From NCBI GenBank assembly GCA_025200525.1, contig CM045761.1, positions 63,024,009 through 63,088,008 on the forward strand: a DNA stretch of 64,000 bases, written 5' to 3'. Position numbers and translations under genes: made by a program. Each line of letters starts with the position of its first letter. Positions within the stretch are counted from its first letter, which is position 1. The DNA comes from Camellia lanceoleosa (Eukaryota; Streptophyta; Magnoliopsida; Ericales; Theaceae). The notes under the pieces were generated by a model. It had not been told where the DNA came from and did no database searches. It worked only from the letters and a program-made list of their open reading frames with translations. Below, piece by piece: positions 34,750 to 45,479 of the stretch.

Positions 34750-36854
34750 TTATTGCCTTGAAATGTTCTGTTCTCTTTGTTTTGGCGTTGCTTCATGAAG
34801 CGAGTCCCCACCCAAGTCAGCAGCAGAAACAGTCACCTTCTTCCTCTTCCTCCTTGGTGGTGATACTACTGGTTCCTTTTGGATCTCCCTCTCTTCAATT
34901 TGGGGTTCAGATTTTTCAGAGGTTAGTTCTTTCTCCATTACGATAGTGGTTGCCTCGAGAGAAGGATGCTCAATTGTATTAGAAGGGGAGACAGCCACCT
35001 TTTGTCTCTTTGTTCTTTGTAAGGGCACTTCTTGCTCTTGTTCAACCTCTTCTTCTCCCAAAGATTCAAATTCCTCAGAAGGGAGGATTAGCTTCCTTTT
35101 TTGTTTCTGTTGTTGTTTCTTTTTGAGAGTAGCTAAAGTTTCAGCTCTCTTAGGAGATTCTTCTTGCGGGGACCCTGCATCAAAGAACATAAGTATAAAG
35201 GAAACAAACAAAAGATTCAAAAGAAAAAAAAGAAGAGAGAAAACAAAGGCATATACCTTTCTTTGAAGCAGCCCGAGTGGCTTTCAAAGGAGTTGATGTA
35301 GCAGGAATGGACTAAGGCATAGTGGAGGAAGGGACAGTTTCAGCTCTCTTGGGCTTGGCTACATCTAACACCTCCAGTAGGTTTTGAGGTGAAATGGCTA
35401 AATAGATTTCCATATTATTTTCCCACCAATTTTGGTATCTCTTCAATGCGGTACCTTCAGGAATGAAAGGGGTGTACTCAAAACTAGCCAAGTCATCTAT
35501 GAATTTGAAGGTTGCCTCCTCCAGCCTTAACTTCCTAACCTTCAGATCTCTCTGGTAAGGCTCAGTTGGTGTTCTTGAGAGGTATTGGGACCCCTTGTGT
35601 GAAACCAAATTGTCTAGCAAATTGAGCAGCACAATAAGGCTCAGCTATACATTTATAAGCTCTGGGGTTCGTGGTCCCGATAAATGCCTCCTAGGAAGCG
35701 AAGGAGGCCCATATGTCCTTGTGAATAGGCGAAGACCTGAGCACACTTAAGAAGTGACTCAACCAAGTTGGACCTATGTTCGTCTCGAAGGGACGGAAAT
35801 GGTGAATAGAAAGGGCGGCTGGTAGTTGATGGAAGAAAGAGAAATAAAAGGCAAAAGTAGAAGGATAAAGGGAAGCATTGGCCAGTCTTATGCCATGGGT
35901 AAGAGAGTGTAACCCAGAAAATTTAAGGCATTTGGATTGTAATTCAGTGAAATAGGCGAAAAGCCAAAGCTGAAGGATCCAGAATGGCCCCCCTTGATTA
36001 GCATCTAAGGGCTACTCGCAAAAGAGGGAACAAACTCTGTATACATGACCTAGAATATATGGGGCTAAGGCTACCCTTTTTTGCAAAACAAAGGCTTTGG
36101 CAAGAGGAGCAAATTCAGGCATGATTCTTTGAGAGGAGGTGCAGAAGAGAAATTTGCAAAGCCAGTATAACAAAAAGGAAAAGAATTCCCTATCAGTTAC
36201 TGGGCCCTCTTTTTTATTCTCAGCTTTAACAAAATCGCTGTAAGATAAGTTAAGAGAGGGGAGGGAAAAAGAGACTATTAAGTCAGGGAAATCTGGTGTA
36301 ATGAGGGTACCAATAGGAGATACTCCTAATAGATAGTAGATGTCAAGAACAGTAGGAGCCATCATCCCACATCTAAATTGAAAGAAATTGAAGATAGGGT
36401 TCCAAAAACATAAAGCAGCAGGGATTAAGAAAGGGTCCTCCGAGATAGTTACCCTAGATAGTCGGAGAGCATCGAGAAGGCAGAGTTCTTGAAGGTCCAG
36501 TGTCCTTGCAGGGATGACCCGATCATACCATTCTTGCCACTCCGGTCTCGTTGTGGGCCAACATCGGTGAGGGCGAGTGATTCTCTAGTTTCTCCAATCG
36601 AGACCACCTTCATAAAGGAGACATTGGTTTTCCAGACGAGGATATAGAGTTGGGAGCTCAGCAAGGATCTCCTTGAATATTGGCCCGAGCACGTAGTCTT
36701 GCTGCTCATGACGACGAGGGACAAAGATACGCCCGTCAATGGCGCTTTTCCTCTCGGCCTTGTACTTCTCACATTCTATGTCAATAAGCCTTTTCAAGGC
36801 TACGGATGAGCTCACACGCTCTACGATTGGCTCTTCTGGTGAAGAAGAAGCCAT
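34750..36854 (-). pseudogene. Plant mobile domain (PMD) protein gene, broken
   Basis: PMD (aminotransferase-like, plant mobile domain) proteins occur in plant transposons and in the MAIN family of host nuclear proteins. From the ATG at 36854 one frame runs to about 35600 with three in-frame TAG codons (36585-36587, 36012-36014, 35691-35693). PMD hallmarks: 'GGLDW', 'EWYDRV', 'RCGMMAPTVLDIYYLLGVSP' near residues 165-185, and 'GGPFWILQLWLFAYF' just after the second TAG. A frame change near 35600-35570 leads to 'ALKRYQNWW'. A GT-AG intron (35256-35175, 82 bp) follows, then a Lys/Arg-rich tail (35174-34750) with nuclear-localisation-like clusters (KRQK, RRKRKK). Intact apart from point lesions, so decay is recent. 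Confidence 0.75.
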
Positions 36855-37738
36855 TGATGGTACGTTTTTCGAAAAGGAATGAGGGAAGTAAAGAGGAATG
36901 AAAGATATGAGGGTTTATGCGTTAAAAGAGCAAAGGATTTTAGAAACACGAAGCAAGAGGGTTTTAAAAAAAAGCTTTTGTGTCTGAAAATATATTGCAT
37001 AAGTCGTTAAGTACTAAAAGTAGGAATACAAGGAGTCTCTGCCAATATTGATAGTTTTGGAGGGACAAAGCACATTCCGGATGTTGACACAAGCTTCGAA
37101 GCAAGATATTTGGCTTCGAAATGAGATTTTGGCGCCAAAAAATCAAACAACAACGGCTTCGAAGTACATAAGCCGGTTTCGAAGCGTACTACATGCTTAA
37201 AAATGCTAGAATGCTCGAATATTGGTCCACTTCAAAGGGTTTAAAGACCTGTTTGAGGGTTATTAATCAAAGTAACGACCTTCGGAGCAAATCCTCGGAT
37301 CCTTTAAGGATGAGGAACATTGTTCGAAGCATTAAAACCAATCGTTGGTTTTTATATATATAAGAAGGAATTGCTTTTGAACCAAAACAGTATGGATTAC
37401 TCTTCGAAGCAAAAATGGTAAATTTGAAATTGATTGGCTATATTAACCATGACCATATATTGGTTATAGTTAGTTTTGAGAGGTAATGTGGTTAAAATTC
37501 AAAGCATTAATTCCAGATGATATCAGCCAGAATTGTCAATTTTACTCCATAAATTGGCAAAAGACATGTTGGTTCTTTTAGCGTTTCATTAAACAATTGA
37601 GTCCAGATTCGAAGGATGAGATTGTTCAATTCGAAGCTATGAGTTGGCTTTTAAAGACAAAAGGAAGCAGAGTCAAACAATGTCAAATACAGAAGGACTT
37701 TGTTTGTATTGAAGCCAAGACAATTACATTAAGTAACC

Positions 37739-39252
37739 CTATTTGGGTACAAATTCAACCTCATAAAAATAAGGAATAGAATAAATAACAAGATCATGAA
37801 ACTTTGTCCAACAATGATCAATGAATGATTGTTTTTTCTTTATTATATCTTCTATCTCCTCTAATGTTGGCTGCATAAGTTGGTGTGCTCTCACTTCATA
37901 GTAGAGCTCCTCAGCCTTTATTTCGAAAGCCTCTTCCCTCAATTTTTGTTCCAACTCATCTATAACCAAATCATCCCAATACGCAGAATCTTTATTTTTG
38001 AAGTCATCGAAATCTTCGATAAAGTTCTCTGCTTCGTACTGGGCATTAATTCGGAGAGATGAAAGTTGATCCAAAGATTGGATGGTGGCCTTGGAATTCC
38101 GATGCCAGTGGAGGAGTACCGGAAGTTGGTCCAGGAACATGTGAAGTTCTGCTTGGGCAATGAGATTAAGGACATAGCCCCTAGTCAGAATATCACAAGC
38201 CCATCGAAAGTTCTTGAGAGGGATGTCATCCTCAAGAACATTGAAGGGCAAGTGAGAGAAAGCCACAAGCAGAAGTTGAGCTTGTTGCCGCTCAGCTGGA
38301 GTTGGGGATGATGGAGGTTTGTAAGGTGGAAAGATTTTGTCCATGGGAAGGGCAAGCCTTAGTTTCTCTATCCAGGAAAGAGTGGGAGGAAGAGAAGGAG
38401 TAGATGGTTCTGCTTCAGAAGATGGAGAAGGTGTGGATGCTTCTATTCCAGAAGGTGGAGAAGAAGGTGTGGATGCTTCAATTTCAGAAGATGGAGAAGA
38501 AGAAGTGGATGCTTCTATTATGGGAGATGGCACGGGAGCGGAAGGAACAAAGGCATTAATGTAGTCATGCCAGTCAGAAGAGCAAATCTTCGCCTTCTTG
38601 GCTAAAAATGAAGGGTTGTACCCTTGTGATTCTTCCAGACGCCGGGCAGTGTGCATTATCTTTGTGGGCATAGAGGATGTGTGCAGCCTGGCAGATTCTC
38701 CTCCAAACTATGTCGAAGGTCAATGGGCACATAAGGATAGACCACCGAGCTTCGAGCGTAAGAAGGAAAATCTAAAGGGTCAGCAAACTCAACAAAATGG
38801 TGATTGATTCGTTCCCTCAAGTCCCAAGACTCAAGTGCTGACCAGTTTGTCCATCCGGAAACCCCAGAAGATGAAGAAGTTGTAGCTTCATCCCAAGTAG
38901 AGGTTTGTGAAGAAGAACTTCTCAAGTCCATATTTGCAACTTGTTGAAGCAAATGCTTGAGAATAGTTCGTTCAAAGTAAAAGGGGAGTTTAGAGAAAGA
39001 ACTTCTTGTATCTGTAAATTTGTAAACCGAAGGATTAAGGGCAATGTGTTCGTAGTCCAAAGGTTGATAATTTGCAAAAGCCTCCATGACCTGAATATAG
39101 AAGGGCGGGTAAAGGTGGCTAATGAATGCGTGGAGATTCTTTCGAGGGGAAACAGCATTACTCAATGGCTCTTCGTATGCTTGATCAATAGAGTGAGAAG
39201 TTGATTGAGCCATAGTCCGTTCGAATGCTAAAGGTATTGGGATGTTCAACAA
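37739..39252 (-). pseudogene. Unrecognised protein gene with Ser/Pro repeats, one frameshift
   Basis: Two open frames that overlap by a few bases, 39252-38656 (198 codons) and 38671-37739 (310 codons), read as one protein if a single base change near 38690 is allowed. The N-terminal part has no known domain ('PRKNLHAFISHLYPPFYIQV'). The middle holds tandem Ser/Pro/Thr/Glu repeats ('IEASTPSSPPSG' and variants, four or five units, 38380-38520). The C-terminal third is Glu/Lys-rich and likely helical ('LVIDELEQKLREEAFEIKAE'). A second start, 'MAQSTSH', lies 13 codons in and may be the true one. It lies behind the PMD gene on the same strand and probably belongs to the same mobile element. Function unknown. 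Confidence 0.6.
38380..38530. repeat. Coding minisatellite (~36-45 bp units)
   Basis: Repeats of 'gatgcttctattccagaaggtgga' type with variants, three to four copies. They encode the Ser/Pro/Glu repeats of the antisense gene. Confidence 0.8.
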
Positions 39253-39384
39253 GTTGAGAGTTAATGCAAATGATCACCAAATAGGTGACGGTTGTGTTTC
39301 TTGAAGATGGATTCTATGCACGTTCCAAAAGCGCGGGAAAAGCTTTTTGATCTACTAATATCTCCAAGTATTGGGTATATTAGT

Positions 39385-39395
39385 GCGGGGGGTAA
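39385..39395 (+). promoter_or_regulatory. Polypurine tract candidate
   Basis: GCGGGGGGTAA, with six consecutive G, lies immediately before the LTR start TGTTGGCT. Position and composition fit the plus-strand primer of a plus-oriented LTR element. Confidence 0.5.
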
Positions 39396-40181
39396 TGTTG
39401 GCTACATATTTTGTAAAAGCCAAATCACAGTTTGACACGTGGCAGAATAAGGGTATTATGGGAAGATAATTCAAGTCTTCGATCCTGATCGAACACGTGG
39501 CAATGAACATTGGTTCTCACGTAATCTAAGTAGCACTAGATCAGTAAAGAGATACAAGGTGACGTGGCTTCAACGGTTACTCATATTCAAATTCAAATAC
39601 AGGAGGGAAGTTCAACTGCAAGAGATGGCGTAGTGGGACTACTTCTAAGGCAGCATGATCAGCGATCATGGAAGAGTAGTTCGACGGTTTGAAGTGCAGT
39701 TCGAAGGTCATCTTTGACAAGTATAAATAGCAGGGAAGCCCTCAGAAAAGACCCCCAGACTCAAATCATACAAACCAGTCTTTACTTCATATTTTCTTTT
39801 CCAGTTTTACATTTCCTGTACTTTAAATACCTGCACTTTAAATACCTGTTCTTTAAATACCCGCACTGCACTTTGATTCATAGGAGTAGTTTCAAGTAGA
39901 TTCAAGTAGATTCTTTGTAAACCTCTTTGAAATTTGAGTTTGGACTATTGTAAGTGTTCATTTTAATGAAATACTTCGATTGTTCTTCATATTAACTGTT
40001 ATTTTTTTTAATTTCTCCTAAGTCAAGCCACCAGTAAAAGTCTTCTTCATTGAGGCTGAAAGAACTAAAACACAATCGTCTGATAATTGGTTGGCAATTA
40101 TAATTTCTGTAAGGACTGATTGATCCTTGCTGGCACGCTCGCATTTACAAAAATATCCTTCGAAAAGCCAAAAAGCCAACA
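39396..40181 (+). mobile_element. 786-bp LTR of the second element (probable 3' LTR)
   Basis: Begins TGTTGGCT and ends AGCCAACA, a perfect 8-bp inverted terminal repeat with the TG...CA ends of LTRs. Contains a TATA box (GTATAAATA at 39721) in the plus orientation, with a C/A-rich start region some 30 bp downstream. The five bases before it (GGTAA) differ from the five after it (ATACC), so it is not a clean solo LTR. That agrees with it being the 3' LTR of an element whose other end is elsewhere. No primer-binding site follows it at 40182. Confidence 0.65.
39721..39729 (+). promoter_or_regulatory. LTR TATA box
   Basis: GTATAAATA in a plus-oriented LTR, preceded by several CACGTGGC-like words (G-box cores near 39439 and 39494), an arrangement typical of plant LTR promoters. 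Confidence 0.6.
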
Positions 40182-41490
40182 ATACCTCATTTAAGTTAAG
40201 GTAAAAAACACATCCTCTATCATTCATCTTAACTAGATCAAATCAGTGATGCCATCTAAATGTTTCAACTCAAATCTGACTTGGTGTACTAGAAAAATTA
40301 GAATTAAGCAAAGACATTTCACAAAGACAAATGAAGGAAAGATAATAGTAATAGTAATTCTCATTCTAGACCAGATAAGTGATGATAAATATAATGTCTC
40401 CCTCACATTTTGGCCATGTTTGATTAGTTAGTCATTTACTAATGAACTCTTCAAAATAAATCAAAAACCCTTGTTCTAATGATAATAGTAATAGTATATC
40501 ACTAATGCTGAGCTGCTGTTTATTACATTATGGGAACGGGTTCATATGTTAATGGAACAAGTTCTAAATGTCTCAAAAATAGTTGATACAACCATCAAGC
40601 ACAGTGTTATCCAATGCAAGTACCTCCGAATCAGCCATACGGATACTGGAATTCTGAATATTAGTGTCTCAATTGAAAACTAGGTTCCTGATAGTGTTTA
40701 CACCTAACATAGCAAAAGAGCTTTAAAAAAAAAAATTTAAAAAAATAAAAAATAAAAAAACTAACTGAATGAGAATGTGGCTAAATCAATTACATGTCTA
40801 CAATCTTGGGAAAAAAAATACCCTCCCAACTCTCATTATGATCTAAAATCTGCAGTAAAAAAGGTTCTCTTTGAACAAAAGACAATGAAAGAAAATGAAA
40901 ACGACATGCTTTTGGAAAGATGAGGACAACTTGTCTGATATTAAAGATTGGGATGAACTGTCTCAGTCATTTAGAACTTTGTGGTTGTAATTGTTATTGC
41001 TTTGTCCATGTAGTAATGGCCATTTTATCAATGAAAAAGATGATGGCAAAAGTATAGATGGAAGGAGCAATACCCATTCTGATTATTTGGACTCTACAAA
41101 GGCAGTGAATTTGGAAACAGAACCAGAACCATAACCAGAACCAGATTCAGCTCCAAAGAAAAGGGGTAGGAAATCTGTATATATATACAGGTATATACAT
41201 ATAGATTTTTGTGCTACATCAGTTGAAAATCAAAGTAAACGCCATGAAAAAAAGGCCTCTTAAGATGGGAAAAAAAAGAAAAAGAAACCCATCAAAAAAT
41301 CAAACCCAAAGATTAAAAATTGAAAGCCCTCAAAATTCAAGCATCTATCTATACATTAAATGACTAATTACTATTCTAACAATTAGCAAAACCTGATAAA
41401 GCCCTTTTGTTTACAAGTCACAAGAAGCTAAGTACCAATTCAATTAGATAGCAAATCAATCAAAACCCATCAAAATTAACCAAAACCCAT
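40182..41490. other. AT-rich DNA, nothing recognised
   Basis: No open frame with protein-like composition, no RNA gene and no element ends found. There is a simple A-rich stretch at 40725-40760. Confidence 0.5.
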
Positions 41491-41531
41491 TAAAATTAAA
41501 CAACCAAAACCACAAAATTCAATAAAGCCAC

Positions 41532-41675
41532 CTGACGATTAAGTGTGGTAAGGTCATGCCTAGACCAGAACACATCAAGCAAGGTCTCATAGCTACACTC
41601 CTTGGGATCATACTGAACCCTAATGACCTCCGAATGGTTCGTAGTCCCCGAACACACGTCGTTGTAAGAGGGGTC
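41532..41675 (-). pseudogene. Fragment of a peptide methionine sulfoxide reductase A gene
   Basis: MSRA reduces methionine-S-sulfoxide in proteins. The minus-strand frame reads 'DPSYNDVCSGTTNHSEVIRV', 'QYDPKECSYETLLDVFW' and 'RHDLTTLNRQ', matching the middle of plant cytosolic/plastidic MSRA proteins, where this stretch is normally preceded by a catalytic GCFWG block and followed by 'GTQYRSG'. Neither flank is present. At the 3' end, CAG is followed by GTGGCT, a possible splice donor. On the 5' side a pyrimidine-rich tract precedes the fragment, but no clear AG acceptor was found. Only about 48 residues of a ~200-residue enzyme remain, so this is a gene fragment. Confidence 0.75.
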
Positions 41676-42060
41676 GTGAATAGCCAGAGAACAAGAAAGA
41701 ACGAGAGAGAGAGAGAGAAACGAGAGAGAGAACTCACCAATCTGGAGAATTGTGTTAAGTGCCAACGAGATCGCCGGAGAACGATAGAACTCACCGCACT
41801 GGAACTCTGATCTGGAGTGGAAGTGAGAGAGAGTGAGAAATCAAATGAGCAGTATGTGAAGTGGGAGTAAGAAATTTGAAGCTGTGTCAAAACATATAGA
41901 GAAATGAGCAGTATCCATTTCTCGACCCATTCTCCGATGGATAATTAAAATTAGATCACCGACTAACCCGATGGATAGAAAAATAGGGAAACCCACGTAT
42001 TTCGGGTTGGGTATCCATGGGTAGCCATTGGGTATGGTTTTTGTTGCCATTCCTAATAGG
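41676..42060. other. Flank of the MSRA fragment with GA-rich tract
   Basis: Contains GAGAGA runs near 41700-41735 and 41825, and a segment at 41930-42058 with 'gggtatccatgggta'-type words that resembles one end of a hAT-type MITE. The other end was not found. Confidence 0.35.
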
Positions 42061-43087
42061 GTTCCTCTTTTTCATTACCGCCAAATTTCAAAGTTTTTCT
42101 CTTCAAGATTGGTTAGTGATAAAATAATTTTGTCATTAAAAATTTTATTGTATTAAAATTATTGACCATAAAAATATATTTCTCATTAAATAGTTTTAAA
42201 ATATTTAAAATAAATTTTTTTAAAAAAATATTTAAAATTATTGATGACAAAAATATATTCCTCACTGATAATTTTATAATTGGTGACAACTTTTTTTCTT
42301 ACTAAAAATCTCAAAATTTTGACGCCACCCAAAAAAATTAGAGAGAAAATCTTTGGTGACAAAATTTAATTTTTCTTCACTTAAAAATAAGTATTTATTA
42401 AATTTCGTTACCTATTATTTTTACTTTTTATTATATGTGACAAAATTTTATAATTCGTCACGGATTATTCTTATTTAGTGACGAAATATTTTTTTCACTA
42501 CTTTTCGTCACCATAGGTTTAGAGAGTTAATTAACTTGTGCTTTTGTTTTGAGAGAGAGAGAGAGAGGGGAGAGAAAAATTGATAAACAAAAATAAAAGG
42601 GGGAAAAAAAAGTTAGTAGTCTATTTTTTCTATTACCACCCAATATGTTAAAATTTTTCCTCCAAAATTGGTGACAAAATAATTTCCCCACTAAAATGTC
42701 TCAAAATATTAAAAATTATTAATGACAAAAATATATTTCTCACCGAATGGTCTTAAAACATTTAAAATCAAGTTTCTCATAAAAAAATATATATATACAA
42801 AATTATTGGTGACGAAAATGTATTCTTCGCTAATAATTTTATAATTGGTGATAAATTTTTTTCTCAGCAAAAGTCTAAAATTTTGGCACCACTCAAAAAA
42901 TATTAGCGGGAAAACCTTCGGTAACGAAACTTAATTTTTCCTCACCTAAAAAGGAGTATTTGTTGACAAAAATAAATTTTGTCACCTATTTTTTATTTAT
43001 TTATTATACGTGACAAAATTTTATAATTCGTCACAGATTATTCTTATTTAGTGACAAAATTTATTTTCTTCACTACTTTTCGTCATC
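42060..43087. repeat. Diverged ~545-bp direct duplication, AT-rich
   Basis: About 42060-42530 and 42610-43087 align as direct repeats: both contain 'gacaaaataat', 'aaaaatatatttctca', 'attttataattggtgac' and end in 'cactacttttcgtca(c/t)cataggt'. The many GTGAC(G/A)AAA words resemble the subterminal repeats of CACTA elements, but no paired CACTA termini were found. The second copy is cut by the solo LTR at 43093. Confidence 0.65.
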
Positions 43088-43092
43088 ATAGG
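43088..43092. repeat. Target site duplication, left (ATAGG)
   Basis: Five bases directly before the solo LTR, identical to 48555-48559. Confidence 0.9.
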
Positions 43093-44156
43093 TGTAGACA
43101 CCCCATTTTTGACCGACCTTAAGACTCAGACATCACCGATTGAGCGCTCGGTGATGTTGCATACTGTGCTCGTTCAGAAGTCTTAGAGTTGCAGCCGTGC
43201 GCCCTGCCTCCGGACTCCCGAACTCTCTTCTGTGCCTTGTCTCGGTTTGCGAACCAGACTCGGTTTCCTCTGTTTCTTTTCCTGAAGGGAGGGAGAGGTC
43301 CCGTAGACCATCTCTCAGTGGCCGTGGGCTACATTTCGTGCCCGTAGGCCATTTTGCCCATTTCGGAGCCTGGTTCCCGGTTTTCGGAGCCGTCAGGCCG
43401 TGTGCCTCGGTTCGGGACCACCCAACCATCTCCGATTCCTCCGGTTTCTGGCATGCATCTCATTTACTCCCTTTCGAGGGACACTGGGGTCTTAGATACC
43501 CACTTCGCAGCCAAACACCACTTTCGGTGCTTAACGGCCGGTTTTGGGATCCCGAATCGTGTTTTGGCCCCCGAGCTTTCGTTTTGCATCGGTTTTTGTT
43601 CATTTTTGGCAGGTACCTCTGTTTTATCATAAGGAAGGTCACTGGAGTGTGGGAGGCCAGCAATTGTCCCAGCAACCAGTTATGCTGCTCCGGCGCCCCC
43701 AGGGGCCCGTTTTTTCTCACTTCCGAGCTAATGTTGAACACCCTAGGGCCATTTTCTTCGAGCCAAAACCACATATTTGTGTTGTACACACATGGGAGGT
43801 CCCTAAAAACACATGGCCAGCCAATAACTCTCATTGACCCTTTTGAACCCCTTCTAAAGGTGGCTTGTTGTCTCTCCTGTTTCAAAGTTGCCAGATTCCA
43901 ACCACAGGGCCTTGTTGTACACACTTGGGAGGACACCAACCTTTGGTGGCCGGCCAGAAATTCTCACTTTCCATTTTTGCCCTTGGCCGGCCTGGGGTGG
44001 CCACCTCTAGTAAAAGTAGCTAGCCGGCCATGCTCCCCTCAGTGCATACTTTACAATTTGTATAATTGTTTCCCCGAAAATATCTCAGATCCTGAGATAT
44101 TTTGGGAGGGAAAGCTTGGGTGCATTTCCCTCCACTTTTATACCCCTTCTTTTGTC

Positions 44157-44165
44157 CATATAAGG
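44157..44165 (+). promoter_or_regulatory. Putative TATA box of the solo LTR
   Basis: CATATAAGG, followed 40-70 bp downstream by a CT-rich leader ('atctctctccatctctctc'). The corresponding place in the minus LTRs reads CCTATTTGAAGG, a poorer match. Confidence 0.45.
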
Positions 44166-45479
44166 AGCCTCCTAGCTCTGTCCCTAGGGTTAGAAAAATT
44201 GGTTCAAGCATATCTCTCTCCATCTCTCTCAAATTCTCAAGTTTTGGTGCCATTTCTTCATCATCTTCAAGCTCTACCATCACAACTCCATTCCAGCAGC
44301 TAGGAGAGCTTTCCAGCAGCTAAGAGGCTCCCATTCTTCAAGCAAAAGGCAACCAAGACTTGTCTACAAGGGTAAGTCTCACTTTCTCTCTTTTGTGGCA
44401 CTTTCTTGCCTCATTTCTTAAGCCTATTTGCTTATTGTTTTGAGCTCCGACCTAAACTGAAACTAGGTCTATTTTCATCTATTCTCCATGTTTGTTCAAG
44501 GGCTAAACCCTGTTTGAGCCCTCCATCTTGCACTTGCTTCAATATCATCTTGTATGTCAATATTTTGCATGCTATTTCTAGCCTATGATTGATTTGTTTT
44601 CGAGCATAATGTAAACTGTGAGTGGACCTATTTTGATCCCCTCTTCAACATTTAAGAAGGGCTCAATTCTGTTTGGCCTCTCTATCATGCACTTGCTTCA
44701 TAATCTCTCATATTTACCGTAAATTTGCATGATTTGTTTGACCTACATGTAGTCTGTTTTGGAGCATGTCATGAACTGTGAGTAAGCTTATTTTGTGTCC
44801 CTCTACAACATTTTAGAAGGGATCAACCTTTTTGGGGGTCTCCATGTTGTGCTTGTCTTTATATCTCTCTTTGGCCCCCATTTTTGCATGCTTTTTAGGC
44901 CTATCTAGCTTCTGTTTTCGGCCATGAGCAGTACTTAAAATATCCATATTTTGGCCTTCTTGTCATATTTCATTAAGGGTCTTTGCTAGTTTGATATATG
45001 TTCGGGGTACCTCATGTTATAGCCTTATGTATCCTAGTTCTTGCATGACATTTTTAGCATGTTTTCATACTGAGTTGGGGGATGTCTTCTACTGTAAATG
45101 TTCATATTTTTAGTCCCTCTTCAGTGTTGTAGAAGGGTATTTTGCTGTTTGGGCATTGCATGTATCACTTGCTTCATAGCCTCCCTTGTGGAGCCATTTT
45201 TGTATGCCATTGTTGTCCTACCTATGCTTACTATTTCACCATGTTTTGTACTGTAAAAAATGCTATTTTGGGGCTGCCTTGCTACTGTTTTGCATGTCAT
45301 GTACCAATTATGCATGTTTAGTATGGCTGTAGGCCATTTCGGGTGCTTAATATCGCATTTCGGGACCATTCCGTGCATTTGGTGTCATTTCCCCACCTTT
45401 TGGGACTGTTTTGCATCATTTGTGAGTGCTGAAATTCCATTTGCATGTTTGCATATCATTTTCCATGTCATTTCATGCC

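Larger units (their letters stand above)
34268..39395 (+). mobile_element. 3' internal part of a second LTR element with antisense genes
   Basis: Between the outer edge of the Ogre-like LTR (34267) and a plus-oriented LTR (39396). It contains no gag or pol, only two genes on the minus strand, and ends in a G-run just before the LTR. Antisense genes between pol and the 3' LTR are known for Tat-lineage elements of the Retand type, which also have short LTRs. On that reading the Ogre-like element inserted into this one and the rest lies beyond unit A. A host segment next to a solo LTR is the alternative. Confidence 0.45.

Noticed and set aside
39396..40181. Solo LTR
   Set aside because: Ends are good but the 5-bp flanks GGTAA and ATACC differ, and a polypurine-like tract precedes it, so a 3' LTR is more likely.
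41930..42058. hAT MITE next to the MSRA fragment
   Set aside because: Only one plausible end ('gccattccta') is visible; no partner end or 8-bp duplication was found.
42060..43087. CACTA transposon
   Set aside because: CACTA and GTGACGAAA-like words are present, but no paired CACTA...TAGTG termini or 3-bp duplication could be defined.
43197..44303. 368-codon frame as a real gene
   Set aside because: No domain, no conservation in the other LTR copies and its position in LTR upstream sequence argue against coding. Kept only as a low-interest finding.
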